Positions 52,526 to 62,600 of a DNA stretch of 64,000 bases are shown piece by piece. How positions within the stretch are numbered: the first letter of the stretch is position 1; each line of letters begins with the position of its first letter. The notes below the pieces were generated by a model. The model was not told the DNA's origin. It worked only from the letters and a program-made list of their open reading frames with translations, and ran no database searches. Source of the stretch: Streptomyces sp. HUAS ZL42 (GTDB taxonomy: Bacteria; Actinomycetota; Actinomycetes; Streptomycetales; Streptomycetaceae); contig NZ_CP160403.1 in NCBI RefSeq assembly GCF_040782645.1, positions 8,467,001-8,531,000 of the forward strand, read 5' to 3'. The position numbers and the translations under genes are program-made.

Positions 52526-55042
52526 ATGCCTCATGACGGCCGTACGCGGGCCGGGGTATCCGAGCCACGGGCATCCGAGACCGGCGCCGCAGACAGCGGC
52601 TCACCGCCCCCGGTGCCTGTTGCCGCCGCGAACGATCGGCCCCTGACCTACGCCGGAGCAGCGCTGGTGGCGGTCTATGTGCCCGGCGCCGGTGACGACG
52701 TGCTGCGATTGGTGGAGACCGCCGGATGCGCCATGTCCGAGTACGGGCTGCCGGAGCGCCTGCCCCTGTCCGGTGGCTCGCCCGCCGCGCAGGCCTTCCG
52801 CACCGGCCGCCCCCTGTGGCTGACTCCCGCGGCACTCGCCTCCTACTCCGAGGGCGGACCCACGCCGCCGCGCTCCGAGGCCTCCCTCGCCGTGCTCCCC
52901 CTCGGAACGGAGGGCAGGCGACTGGGCTGTCTCGTCGTCGTGGGCACCACCGGCGACGGCTTCGAGGCCGAGCAACGACGCCTCCTGGAGCGGTACGCCG
53001 ACGCCGTCGCCGGTGTGCTCCAGGCCGGGGCGGGTCGCCCCCCGCCGCCGTCGCTGCTGGATCCCGCCCTGCGGAGTCTGCGCGTCGGCTGCTTCGCCCT
53101 GGTGCCGGACACCGGTCTGGTCGAAGCGGACGAGACTCTGCTCGAGCTGATGGGCATCACCCCGGACGACTTCGACGGCAAGGCGGACACTCTCCTCTCG
53201 CACGCCCTGCCCGAGGACATGCACGCCCTCATGTCGGTCCTGGAGCCGTCCACCCAGGCGTACGGCTGGCGGGAGCTGGAGTTCCGTGTGCGCCGTCCCA
53301 CCGGCGAGATGCGCTGGCTGAGCCTCAGCTGCCGGGTGGTGGCGGGCACCGACGACCAGCCGGAGCAGGTGCTGGCCGTCGTGACGGAGACCGCGGTTCT
53401 GCGCCGCAGCGCCGACGACGTGTCCCGGATCCAGTGGCTGACCGCCGCGCTCGACGACGCCGCGACAGTCCGTGACGTCGGCCAAGTGGTGATCACCGCC
53501 CTGCGCGAGCCTCTGGACGCCGATCGCGTGGCGCTCGCCGAGCTCCAGGACGACCGGCTCGTGATCGCCGCGCTCGACCCGCCGCAACCCGCCGCCTGGC
53601 CGGAGACATGGCGTGCCGCATGGCGTTCGGAGTGGCCCGACGCCGCGGTCGGCGCCCTGCCGACCCTTCAGATGGCCCTGCGGGACGGACGCCTCGACCT
53701 GTGGCCCGCCGGCGCCTCCTTCGAACCCGGACTCGCGGGCATCGGCACCGGAGGCCTGGCGGTCCTGCCGCTCCCCGCCAAGGGCCGCGTCGCCGGTGTG
53801 TGCCTGATCGGCTGGGACCACCCGCACGAGTTCGTTCCCGAGGAAAGGTCCCTGCTGACCGCGACCGCCGCACTGGTCGGCCAGGCACTCAAGCGCGCGC
53901 ACGCCCACGACGCCGAGCAGGAACTCGCGACGATGCTGCAGCGCAGTCTGCTGCCCCGGCGACTCCCCGAGCTGCCCGGCGGGACGGCCGTCGCCCGCTA
54001 TCTGCCCGCCAAGCGGGGGCTGCAGGTGGGCGGTGACTGGTACGACGTCATAGCCCTCTCCGAGGACCGGGTGGCGCTGGTCATCGGAGACGTACAAGGA
54101 CACAGCGCCGGAGCCGCGACCATCATGGGCCAGATGCGTACTGCGGTCAGGGCGTACGCCGTGGAGGGCCACCCTCCGGACGTGGTCGTCTCGCACGCCA
54201 ACCGTCTCCTCGTCGGCATGGAGACCGATCTCTTCGCCACCTGCTGCTACGTCGAACTCGACATGGAGGAGGGCAACACCCTGTTCGTGCGCGCCGGGCA
54301 CCTCGCACCGCTGATCCGTCATCCCGACGGCCGTACGGAGGAGGTGCAGGTCGAGGGCGGACTCCCGCTGGGCATCTCCGCGGAGGCGGAGTTCCCCATG
54401 ACCGCGCTCGCCCTGACTCCCGGCACCGTGCTCGCCCTGGTCACCGACGGCCTGGTAGAGGCCGCCGACCTGCCCCTGGACGAGGGCATGCACCGGACGC
54501 GCGCCGCGCTCGCCGCCGCCGATCCGGTGGACCCCGGCCTGATAGCCGACGCACTGCTCGGCGACGCAGGCCGGCGCGAGGACGACGTGGCTCTGCTGCT
54601 GATGCGCTACGACGGCATGAAGACCCGGCCGATACGGGCCGGCTGGGCAGTGTGGCGACTGCCCGACGCGGTGATGCATGCCCGCCGTTTCACCGCGCGC
54701 ACGCTGCGCCGGTGGAAGGTCGACGAAGTGGCCGACACGGCCCTGCTGGTCGTGTCCGAACTGGTCACCAACGCGCTGGTGCACACCCAGGGTCCGGTCA
54801 GTGTCGACCTGATGCTCCGCGGGGACCGGATACGGGTGTGCGTGAGCGACGCCTCGCCGCGCGCGCCCGCCAAGCCGGTGATCACGGACTGGGAGGCGAC
54901 AGGTGGCCGGGGCCTGCTGCTGGTCGAGGCGATGTCGGAGTCCTTCGGCTCGGTGCCGGTGGCCGGCGGCAAGCAGGTGTGGAGCGAGATCGCCGTCCCG
55001 CGGGACGTGCCGGCTCCCGCGGACGCCGGGCTCCTGCCGTGA
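52526..55042 (+). CDS. GAF-PAS-GAF-SpoIIE phosphatase with C-terminal HATPase domain
   Basis: An 838-residue cytoplasmic regulator: GAF-like about 45-170, PAS about 187-300, GAF about 302-458, SpoIIE/PP2C about 470-690 (GGDWYDVIAL, GDVQGHS, REDDVALL) and RsbW-like ATPase about 700-830 (SELVTNALVH, GGRGLLLVEAM). It couples small-molecule sensing to phosphorylation state of an anti-sigma antagonist. ATG 52526 follows GGGAGGA by 11 bases; earlier ATGs at 52493 and 52502 lack a site. Only 11 bases separate it from a sugar-binding lipoprotein gene, so the two are one operon, an unusual pairing. Confidence 0.9.
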   Translation: MPHDGRTRAGVSEPRASETGAADSGSPPPVPVAAANDRPLTYAGAALVAVYVPGAGDDVLRLVETAGCAMSEYGLPERLPLSGGSPAAQAFRTGRPLWLTPAALASYSEGGPTPPRSEASLAVLPLGTEGRRLGCLVVVGTTGDGFEAEQRRLLERYADAVAGVLQAGAGRPPPPSLLDPALRSLRVGCFALVPDTGLVEADETLLELMGITPDDFDGKADTLLSHALPEDMHALMSVLEPSTQAYGWRELEFRVRRPTGEMRWLSLSCRVVAGTDDQPEQVLAVVTETAVLRRSADDVSRIQWLTAALDDAATVRDVGQVVITALREPLDADRVALAELQDDRLVIAALDPPQPAAWPETWRAAWRSEWPDAAVGALPTLQMALRDGRLDLWPAGASFEPGLAGIGTGGLAVLPLPAKGRVAGVCLIGWDHPHEFVPEERSLLTATAALVGQALKRAHAHDAEQELATMLQRSLLPRRLPELPGGTAVARYLPAKRGLQVGGDWYDVIALSEDRVALVIGDVQGHSAGAATIMGQMRTAVRAYAVEGHPPDVVVSHANRLLVGMETDLFATCCYVELDMEEGNTLFVRAGHLAPLIRHPDGRTEEVQVEGGLPLGISAEAEFPMTALALTPGTVLALVTDGLVEAADLPLDEGMHRTRAALAAADPVDPGLIADALLGDAGRREDDVALLLMRYDGMKTRPIRAGWAVWRLPDAVMHARRFTARTLRRWKVDEVADTALLVVSELVTNALVHTQGPVSVDLMLRGDRIRVCVSDASPRAPAKPVITDWEATGGRGLLLVEAMSESFGSVPVAGGKQVWSEIAVPRDVPAPADAGLLP

Positions 55043-55053
55043 GGGGGCGCGCA

Positions 55054-56145
55054 GTGAAGTCCCCGAGGACCCGAGCGTGGCAGGTCGTCGCGGCACTCGT
55101 CGCGGGCCTGATGACGCTGCCCCTCGCCGCCTGCGGAGGAGACCAGGAGGCGGGCGCGGACAGCTTCACCGTCGGTCTGCTGTTCCCGAACCGAGTGACC
55201 CCCCGCTGGGAGCATTCCGACAAGCCGCTGATCGAGAAACGGCTGAAGGAGCTCTGTCCCCGCTGCACCGTCGCGTACGCCAACGCGGACAACGACGTGG
55301 CGAGGCAGCGGCAACAGATGATCGCCATGATCACCAAGGGGGTCAGAGTCCTGATCCTCTGCCCCGCCGACAGCAAGGCGCTGCGCTCCTCGATCCAGGA
55401 GGCCCATCAAGCGGGTGTCCCGGTCGTCGATTACGACCGGCTCACCGAAGGCCCGATCTCGGGCTATGTCACGTTCGACGGCGCGCAGGTCGGCAGGCTC
55501 CAGGGTGAGGCGCTCCTGAAGGCCATGGGCGACAAGGCGAACCGCGAGAGCGTTGTCATGATGAACGGTGATCCGATCAGCGCCAACGCGGCGTGGTTCA
55601 GGAGAGGCGCGCTGTCCGTCCTGACAGGCAAGGTGAAGATCAGCAGGTCGTACGACACCCGGGGCTGGAGTACGGACAACGCCCACGCCAACATGTCCGC
55701 TGCCATCGCGGCCCTTGGCCCGGACCGGATCGACGGCGTCCTGGCGGCCAACGACGACATTGCCGCAGGCGTCATCTCCGCCCTCAAGAGCGCCGGATTC
55801 AGGAAGCTCCCTCCCGTCACCGGCCAGGACGCCGACCTCGACGCCGTCCGGCGGATCGTCGAGGGTGAGCAGTACATGACGGTGTACAAACCGTTCAGGA
55901 CGCAGGCCGACGCGGCGGCTGCGATGGCCGTGGCCCTCGGGCGCGGCGAGGACCTCGGTGACGTGGCCACGACGACGACCGACAGCCCGACCACCGAGCA
56001 CATTCCGTCGGTCCTGCTCACTCCGCGCGCGGTGACGGTCGACAACATCGCGCAGACGCTCGTCAAGGACGGCGTGTACACCGTCGACCAGATCTGCACG
56101 CCGAAACTCCGGTCCGCCTGTGCCAAGGCCGGTCTCGTGGGTTGA
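55054..56145 (+). CDS. orphan sugar-binding lipoprotein, paralogue of 50971-52059
   Basis: A 363-residue binding protein with a signal peptide and lipobox LPLAAC. It is a close paralogue of the transporter's binding protein: in one stretch beginning YDRL and ending KAMGD, 28 of 34 residues match, and both end with DGVYT, QICTP and a KAGL tail. No permease or ATPase follows. It starts at GTG 55054, six bases after GAGGGGG, directly behind the phosphatase gene. It may feed the importer at 48885-50923 with another sugar, or report sugar outside the cell. Confidence 0.9.
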   Translation: MKSPRTRAWQVVAALVAGLMTLPLAACGGDQEAGADSFTVGLLFPNRVTPRWEHSDKPLIEKRLKELCPRCTVAYANADNDVARQRQQMIAMITKGVRVLILCPADSKALRSSIQEAHQAGVPVVDYDRLTEGPISGYVTFDGAQVGRLQGEALLKAMGDKANRESVVMMNGDPISANAAWFRRGALSVLTGKVKISRSYDTRGWSTDNAHANMSAAIAALGPDRIDGVLAANDDIAAGVISALKSAGFRKLPPVTGQDADLDAVRRIVEGEQYMTVYKPFRTQADAAAAMAVALGRGEDLGDVATTTTDSPTTEHIPSVLLTPRAVTVDNIAQTLVKDGVYTVDQICTPKLRSACAKAGLVG

Positions 56146-56186
56146 GGGAAGCCGGTCCCCGCGCACGACACGATGCACGACACGCC

Positions 56187-56205
56187 GCCGGATGGCCCAT
56201 CCGGC
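56187..56205. promoter_or_regulatory. 19-base perfect palindrome between binding-protein and beta-helix genes
   Basis: GCCGGATGG and CCATCCGGC flank a single base, 42 bases after the stop of the binding protein and 35 bases before ATG 56241. It can act as operator or as a compact terminator. Confidence 0.4.
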
Positions 56206-56240
56206 CTGTCCATGACGTACCCGGTCATAGCGTACGGAAT

Positions 56241-57302
56241 ATGAAGAAATGCCATATCGCGTACCTGGCGTGCGCCGCAGCCGTCGCCGGGACCGGGCTC
56301 GGTGCCGCTGCGCCGGCAGCCGCCCACACGATCCACATGGTCCGTCCGGGGGAATCCATCCAGAAGGCGGTGGACGCCGCCGCACCGGGCGACACCGTCC
56401 TCGTGTCATCCGGCACGTACCACGAGAGCGTCAGGGTGACCACGTCCGGCCTGACCCTGCGCGGCATGGGCCGCAACACGGTGATCCGGCCGGGCACCGA
56501 TCCGAACGCCAACGCCTGTGCCAAGGAAGGCAACGGCATCTGCGTGATCGGTGCGAAGAACCGCAACCTCGAGGGCGTCACCGTCGCCTCCCTGACCGTG
56601 ACCGGCTTCCGCGGAAGCGGCGTGTTCAGCATGGCGACGGACGGTCTGACCGTGCGCAACGTGACGGCGGAGAAGAACGGGGTGTGGGGCATCGCCCAGG
56701 AGTTGTCGGTCCGGGGCGTGTTCCGGGGCAACACCGCCCGGAACAACGGCGACGCGGGCATCTTCGTCGCCAACGCGATCAAGGTGGAGGAGGGCGCCGC
56801 GGGCACCATGGGAACCGTGGTCCGAGGCAACCGGCTGGAGGGCAACCGGATCGGCGTCACCGTCCGGCGCCTGCGGAATCTCACCGTCTCGAGCAACGAC
56901 GTGACCGGCAACTGCGCGGGCGTGTTCCTCGTCGGCGACGAGAACAAGCCGAAGGGCGGCGACCTGACCGTCCGTGACAACCGCGTCGTGCAGAACAACA
57001 AGTTCTGTCCCAAGACCGCGCGGCTGCCCTTCCTGCAGGGTTCCGGCATCGTCCTGACCGGCGTCGAGGACACCCTGGTGACGCGGAACGTGATCGCGGA
57101 CAACGCGGGCGCCTCCCCGCTGTCGGGCGGGGTCGTCCTGTTCAAGAGCATGGTGGGTGCCGCCAATGAGCGGAACCGGATCAGCGGCAACCTGCTGCGG
57201 GGCAACGCCCCGGCCGACCTCGTCAACGGGGACACCACCGTCCAGAGCAACACCTTCGCAGGCAACTACTGCGCGGCGTCCAAGCCCGCGGGACTGTGCT
57301 GA
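56241..57302 (+). CDS. secreted right-handed beta-helix protein
   Basis: A 353-residue exported protein: signal peptide to about residue 28 (AAPAAAHT), then a parallel beta-helix. The N-terminal cap PGESIQKAVDAAAPGDTVLV and the following SGTYHESVRV are typical of NosD/pectate-lyase-like folds; coils such as NVTAEKNGVWG, NTARNNGDAGIF and SNDVTGNCAGVF repeat. No pectate-lyase calcium site is evident, so a sugar-binding or lyase role cannot be decided. The ribosome site is poor. It precedes the O-methyltransferase by 49 bases and may share its transcript. Confidence 0.82.
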   Translation: MKKCHIAYLACAAAVAGTGLGAAAPAAAHTIHMVRPGESIQKAVDAAAPGDTVLVSSGTYHESVRVTTSGLTLRGMGRNTVIRPGTDPNANACAKEGNGICVIGAKNRNLEGVTVASLTVTGFRGSGVFSMATDGLTVRNVTAEKNGVWGIAQELSVRGVFRGNTARNNGDAGIFVANAIKVEEGAAGTMGTVVRGNRLEGNRIGVTVRRLRNLTVSSNDVTGNCAGVFLVGDENKPKGGDLTVRDNRVVQNNKFCPKTARLPFLQGSGIVLTGVEDTLVTRNVIADNAGASPLSGGVVLFKSMVGAANERNRISGNLLRGNAPADLVNGDTTVQSNTFAGNYCAASKPAGLC

Positions 57303-57351
57303 CCGGCCGGTCACAGCCACCCGTGGATCCGAGAAGGAAGGAAGGCGGCAC

Positions 57352-58380
57352 ATGACGACCGCACAGACCGCCCCACCGCCGTCCATGCGGCTGAGGGAGC
57401 TCGTGTTCGGGGCGGCGTGTGCCGCCGCCCTTCGCGCGGCCGCCCGGCTGGGGGTCGCCGACGCTCTCGGCGACAGCCCCATGACCGTGGAGGACCTCGC
57501 GGCCGCGGTGAAGACCGAACCCCGCCCGCTGCGAAGGCTGCTGAGGGCCCTGTCCTGCTACGGCGTCTTCGCCGAGCGGCAGGACGGGACCTTCGCGCAC
57601 ACCGACATGTCCCGGCTGCTGCGCGAGGACGACCCGCAGAGTCTGCGGTACATCTCGCTGTGGTGCACCGAGCCGTGGACGTGGGACGCGTGGCCGAGGC
57701 TGGACGAGGCGGTGCGCACCGGCCGGAACGTCGTCCAGAACCTGTACGGCAAGGAGTTCTTCGTCTACCTCAACGAGGACGCCCCCGAGTCGGCCGAAGT
57801 CTTCAACCGCGCCATGACGAAGTCCAGCGAGCAGTCGGCGCGAGAAGTCGCCGCGCTCCTCGACCTGTCGGGAAGCACGTCGGTCGCGGACATCGCCGGC
57901 GGCCAGGGACACGTGGTGGCGAGCCTGCTCGACAAGTACCCCTCGATGCAGGGCACCCTGCTCGATCTGCCGCGCGTGGTCGAGAACGCCGTGCCCCGGC
58001 TGCGCGAGGGAGGCGACCTCGCGCACCGCGCCCGCATCGTGCCCGGTGACGTCCGTGTGGCCGTCCCGGTGAAGGCCGACGTCTACATCATCAAGAACAT
58101 CCTGGAATGGGACGACGAGAGCACCGCACGGACCCTGCGCAACGTCATCGAGGCGGGCGGACCCGGGGCGCGGGTCGTGGTCATCGAGAACCTCGTCGAC
58201 GACACGCCCTCGATGCGGTTCAGCACCGCCATGGACCTGCTGCTGCTCCTCAACGTCGGCGGGGCGAAGCACACCACCGAGAGCATGGTCAGCCGGCTGA
58301 CCGACGCGGGCCTGGTCATCGACGACGTCCGCCCGGTCAACCCGTACCTGCACGCCTTCGACTGCACCGTGCCCGAGTGA
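57352..58380 (+). CDS. SAM-dependent O-methyltransferase
   Basis: A 342-residue methyltransferase of the plant-type/TcmN-DnrK family: N-terminal winged-helix dimerisation domain (residues 15-105, MRLRELVFGAACAAALRAA) and C-terminal Rossmann domain with VADIAGGQGHVVASLL, LLDLPRVVENA and the late IIKNILEWDDE. Such enzymes methylate phenolic hydroxyls of aromatic polyketides. A strong GGAAGG tract precedes ATG 57352. It converges with the polyketide operon at a shared terminator, so it is the most likely tailoring enzyme for that product. Confidence 0.9.
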   Translation: MTTAQTAPPPSMRLRELVFGAACAAALRAAARLGVADALGDSPMTVEDLAAAVKTEPRPLRRLLRALSCYGVFAERQDGTFAHTDMSRLLREDDPQSLRYISLWCTEPWTWDAWPRLDEAVRTGRNVVQNLYGKEFFVYLNEDAPESAEVFNRAMTKSSEQSAREVAALLDLSGSTSVADIAGGQGHVVASLLDKYPSMQGTLLDLPRVVENAVPRLREGGDLAHRARIVPGDVRVAVPVKADVYIIKNILEWDDESTARTLRNVIEAGGPGARVVVIENLVDDTPSMRFSTAMDLLLLLNVGGAKHTTESMVSRLTDAGLVIDDVRPVNPYLHAFDCTVPE

Positions 58381-58403
58381 ACACCTGTGGAGGCGCATCC
58401 AAC

Positions 58404-58448
58404 CACCGGTCGCCGGGCCCGCGGATGTCGCGGGCCCGGCGACCGGTG
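58404..58448. terminator. bidirectional terminator between the O-methyltransferase and polyketide operon
   Basis: A perfect 20-bp stem (58404-58423 with 58429-58448) with a 5-base loop, 23 bases after one stop and 13 bases past the other, between convergent genes. Confidence 0.9.
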
Positions 58449-58461
58449 ACCGGATGGGCTG

Positions 58462-58794
58462 TCAGTCGGCGGCGTCCCGCTCCCAGCGGTAGAAACAGTG
58501 CGCCATCGCGTCCTTCGGCGAACGCCAGGTCGCGGGGTCGTACGCACTGACGTGCGCCGACAGCCGCTCGCTGATGGCCTTGAACTCGGGGTGCCCGGTC
58601 ACCTTGGCGATGGCGGGTCCGGGGTCGTGTTCGGACTCGATGAGGTGCAGATACACGTCACCGAACTGGAAGAGACTGCGCCGGGCGACCCCCACCAGGT
58701 GCGGGAGCTCTCCACGGTCGGACTCCTCGAAGAGCTTGGCGATGTCCGGGGCCGAGCCCGGTGCCATACGGGCGACGATCAGGGCTTGGTGCAT
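58462..58794 (-). CDS. whiE ORFVII: polyketide cyclase, TcmI type (whiE ORFVII equivalent)
   Basis: A 110-residue cyclase of the TcmI/ferredoxin-like fold: begins MHQALIVARMAPGSA and contains LFQFGDVYLHLIE, a family hallmark, then the short C-terminal FYRWE. It closes a later ring of the aromatic polyketide. It starts 21 bases downstream of the aromatase stop and is last in the operon. GGAG precedes ATG 58794 by 11 bases. Confidence 0.9.
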   Translation of the reverse strand: MHQALIVARMAPGSAPDIAKLFEESDRGELPHLVGVARRSLFQFGDVYLHLIESEHDPGPAIAKVTGHPEFKAISERLSAHVSAYDPATWRSPKDAMAHCFYRWERDAAD

Positions 58795-58815
58795 CGGGAC
58801 TGTTCTCCGTCCGGG

Positions 58816-59554
<739 letters not shown>

Positions 59555-59571
59555 GTGGTTCCTCTCCTTTG

Positions 59572-60822
59572 CTACGAGGCGTCGGCGGCGCCGCGCCGGA
59601 GCACGAGCGCCGAGTTCGATCCCATGAGCCCGCGGCTGAGGACCAGCGCCGTGCGCAGTTCGGCGGCACGGGCTCGGGCGGACACGAGGTCGAGGTCATG
59701 GCAGATGTCGAAGACGTTGGGGGTGGGCGGAATCAGGCCGTGCTCCATGGCGAGCACCGCCGCCGCGGCATCCAGCACGGGCGCCGCGCAGTAGCCCCGG
59801 CCGATACCGGTCTTCGGCGCGGTGACCGGCACGCGCCGGCCGTGGGCGCCGAGGGCGTCGGCGATCGCCAGCGCCTCGGCGCGGTCCGCCTCGGGTACGC
59901 CCAGAGCGTCGGCGAACACCACGTCGATCTCCTCGGGTGCGCAGCGCGCCTCGTCCAGGGCGCCGCGGATGGCGTGGGCGAGTCCTTCCCTCGACTCCTC
60001 CCAGCGGGAGGCGCCGGTGAACGTTGCCGCGTGTCCGGCGAGGGTGGCTCGCACGGGCGTGCCTCGTTCCCGGGCCGAGGTCTCCTCCTCCACCACGAGC
60101 ATGGCGCCGCCCTCCGCGGGCACGAATCCGCAGGCCGCGGCCGTGAAGGGGCGGTAGGCGCGGGTCGGGTCCTCGGCGGTGCTGAGCTCCTCGTAGCCGA
60201 GCTGGCAGACCGCCGAGTAGGGGGCGAGCGGCGCCTCGGTCGAGCCGGCCACGATCACGTCGGTGCCGCGCCGCACGGCCCGCGCGGCATGCGCGAGGGC
60301 GTCCAGGCCGCCGGCCTCGTCGGCGGCGACCACCGAGCAGGGTCCCTTGAAGCCACGGCGGATGGAGATCTGGCCGGTGCTGGCGGCGTAGAACCAGGCG
60401 ATGGACTGGTACGGGCCGACGAAGCGGCTGCCCTTTCCCCACAGCCGCTGCAGCTCCCGCTGCCCGAACTCACCGCCGCCGGAGCCGGCCGCGGTGACCA
60501 CGCCCACGGAGAAGGGCGAGTCGTCGGTGTCGGACCGGCCGAGGCGGGCGTCGTCCAGCGCCAGATCGGCCGCGGCCATCGCGAAGTGCGTGAACCGGTC
60601 GGTCTGGACGAGGAAGCGCTCCTCGACCGCCGCCGACGGGTCGAAGTCGCGGACTTCGCCCGCCACCCGCAGCGGCAGGTGGTCACAGCCCTCGCGGGTG
60701 ACCCTGTCGAGGACGCTGATGCCCTCCTTGGTGGACTTCCAGAAGGACTCCGTGCTGGTTCCGTTGGGCGCGACCACGCCGATTCCGGTGACGGCCGCGC
60801 GCCGTGGATGCGGTTCGCTCAT
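59572..60822 (-). CDS. whiE ORFIV: ketosynthase chain-length factor, KS-beta (whiE ORFIV equivalent)
   Basis: A 416-residue KS-beta. It keeps the thiolase fold and begins [15 protein letters not shown]. The position of the catalytic cysteine reads [13 protein letters not shown]: Glu169 aligns with Cys169 of the partner subunit, where most chain-length factors have Gln. The partner's active-site His motifs are also changed. It pairs with KS-alpha to set chain length. ATG 60822 overlaps the KS-alpha stop by four bases (ATGA), ensuring equal synthesis. Confidence 0.93.
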   Translation of the reverse strand: MSEPHPRRAAVTGIGVVAPNGTSTESFWKSTKEGISVLDRVTREGCDHLPLRVAGEVRDFDPSAAVEERFLVQTDRFTHFAMAAADLALDDARLGRSDTDDSPFSVGVVTAAGSGGGEFGQRELQRLWGKGSRFVGPYQSIAWFYAASTGQISIRRGFKGPCSVVAADEAGGLDALAHAARAVRRGTDVIVAGSTEAPLAPYSAVCQLGYEELSTAEDPTRAYRPFTAAACGFVPAEGGAMLVVEEETSARERGTPVRATLAGHAATFTGASRWEESREGLAHAIRGALDEARCAPEEIDVVFADALGVPEADRAEALAIADALGAHGRRVPVTAPKTGIGRGYCAAPVLDAAAAVLAMEHGLIPPTPNVFDICHDLDLVSARARAAELRTALVLSRGLMGSNSALVLRRGAADAS

Positions 60823-62087
60823 CGTGCCTTCTCCCTCGGCCGGGTCAGGACCACCGCGGACTGGAAGCCACCGAAGCCGCTGCCCACGGAGAGCACGCTG
60901 TTCAGCTTCCGTTCGCGAGCGACGCGCGGGACGTAGTCCAGGTCGCACTCGGGGTCCGGGGTCTCGTAGTTCGCGGTGGGCGGTACCACCTGGTGGACCA
61001 TGGCCAGCACACAGGCGGCGACCTCAATCGCGCCGATCGCGCCGAGGGAGTGCCCCACCATGGACTTGATGGAGCTCATGGGTGTCGCGTAGGCGTGCTG
61101 CCCCAGGGCGCGTTTCACCGCGGCGGTCTCGTGCCGGTCGTTCTGCTTGGTGCCCGAGCCGTGCGCGTTGACGTAGTCGATCGCCGTGCCGTCCAGCCGG
61201 GCGTGGTCGAGGGCTTCCTCGATGGCCCGGGCCATCTCCAGGCCCTCGCTGGTCAGACCGGTCATGTGGTAGGCGTTGCCGAAGGTCGCATAGCCGCTGA
61301 GCTCGCAGTACACACGCGCGCCGCGGGCCTGGGCGTGCTCGAGCTCCTCCAGGACGAGTACCGCGCCGCCCTCGCCCATGACGAACCCGTCACGGTCGGC
61401 GTCGAAGGGACGCGAGGCGTGGGCGGGATCGTCGTTGTTCGGGGACGTGGCCTTGATCGCGTCGAAGCAGGCCATGGTGATCGGTGAGATCGGCGAGTCC
61501 GAGGCGCCGGCTATGCAGACGTCGGCCCTGCCCTCTTCGATCGTGTGGAAGGCGTATCCCACCGCGTCGAGGCCCGAGGTGCAGCCCGTGGAGACGGTCT
61601 GCACCGGCCCGCGCGCCTCGAACCGCTCCGCCACCGACGAGGCGAGGGTGCTGGGCGAGAACGCGCGGTGCAGATGCGGGCCCGCTTCCCTGGGGTCCAC
61701 GTCCCAGCGCCGGCCGCGGTTGCTGACCAGCACGTAGTCGTTCTCCAGCCGGGTGGTGCCGCCGACCGCCGTGCCCAGGGAGACCCCGACCCGCCAGGGG
61801 TTCTCCCGGGCGAGGTCGAGCCCGGCGTCGCGTATCGCCTCCTCCCCGGCGACCAGGGCGAACTGGATGTACCGGTCGCACCGTGCGATCTCTTCCGCCT
61901 CCAGACCGTGGGCGGCCGGGTCGAAGTCGCACTCGGCGGCGATCCGCGAACGCAGGCCGGACGGGTCGAAGAAGGTGATGCCCCGCGTCGCGGTGCGCCC
62001 GTTGGCCAGGAGCTCCCAGAACGCCGGTACACCGATGCCGCCCGGCGCGACTATGCCTATGCCGGTGACCGCCACGCGCCTGGTCAT
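60819..62087 (-). CDS. whiE ORFIII: ketosynthase KS-alpha (whiE ORFIII equivalent)
   Basis: A 422-residue minimal-PKS ketosynthase with the full triad: Cys169 in [13 protein letters not shown], His in [11 protein letters not shown] and His in [10 protein letters not shown]. It condenses malonyl units on the ACP with the chain-length factor. The start ATG 62087 overlaps the cupin gene stop. Sequence flavour (for example [18 protein letters not shown]) and gene order match spore-pigment synthases rather than antibiotic PKSs. Confidence 0.95.
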   Translation of the reverse strand: MTRRVAVTGIGIVAPGGIGVPAFWELLANGRTATRGITFFDPSGLRSRIAAECDFDPAAHGLEAEEIARCDRYIQFALVAGEEAIRDAGLDLARENPWRVGVSLGTAVGGTTRLENDYVLVSNRGRRWDVDPREAGPHLHRAFSPSTLASSVAERFEARGPVQTVSTGCTSGLDAVGYAFHTIEEGRADVCIAGASDSPISPITMACFDAIKATSPNNDDPAHASRPFDADRDGFVMGEGGAVLVLEELEHAQARGARVYCELSGYATFGNAYHMTGLTSEGLEMARAIEEALDHARLDGTAIDYVNAHGSGTKQNDRHETAAVKRALGQHAYATPMSSIKSMVGHSLGAIGAIEVAACVLAMVHQVVPPTANYETPDPECDLDYVPRVARERKLNSVLSVGSGFGGFQSAVVLTRPREKAR

Positions 62088-62545
62088 GATCGGACCTGTC
62101 GTCGTTCGGTCGCCCGGACCGCATCCACGCGAGCTCCCTCCGCCGCGACCGGCACGGCGTCGTTCTCCTCGGTGTCGACGTGGCCGAGCGGGGGGCTCGG
62201 GGCCAGTGGGCCGAGGTGGAAGACGATGCGGGCCTCCACGTTGCCGACGTTGCGGAAGCGGTGCCGCATGTGGGCGGGGATCATGAGCCCCTGCTCGGGT
62301 TGCAGCGGCTGGGGCTCGCCGTCCAGGTCGACCTCCAGCTGCCCGCAGACGACGTACACGAACTCCTCGGAGTAAGGGTGGTAGTGCTCACCGATGCGGT
62401 CGCCGGGCTGCACGATGGCCACACCCATGAAACCGCTGGTTGAGCCGACCGTGGTGGGGGTGAGCATGGCGCGCAGATCGCCGCCGCGCCGAGTGTTGGG
62501 CTCGACGTCGCTGAGATCCACGATTCTGGGACGAGGTTTGGTCAC
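62084..62545 (-). CDS. whiE ORFII: cupin-domain polyketide protein (whiE ORFII equivalent)
   Basis: A 153-residue cupin with the metal-type first motif [20 protein letters not shown], in two parts ([21 protein letters not shown]), and the second motif [15 protein letters not shown]. Cupins of this family accompany spore-pigment and related PKSs; roles in ring formation or oxidation are proposed, not settled. GTG 62545 follows GGAG; the stop overlaps KS-alpha. Confidence 0.9.
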   Translation of the reverse strand: MTKPRPRIVDLSDVEPNTRRGGDLRAMLTPTTVGSTSGFMGVAIVQPGDRIGEHYHPYSEEFVYVVCGQLEVDLDGEPQPLQPEQGLMIPAHMRHRFRNVGNVEARIVFHLGPLAPSPPLGHVDTEENDAVPVAAEGARVDAVRATERRQVRS

Positions 62546-62600
62546 GACGTTGCTCCGATCGTGTGCTGTGTCGACATGGGGGCCGCGGCCGCCGGCCGGT

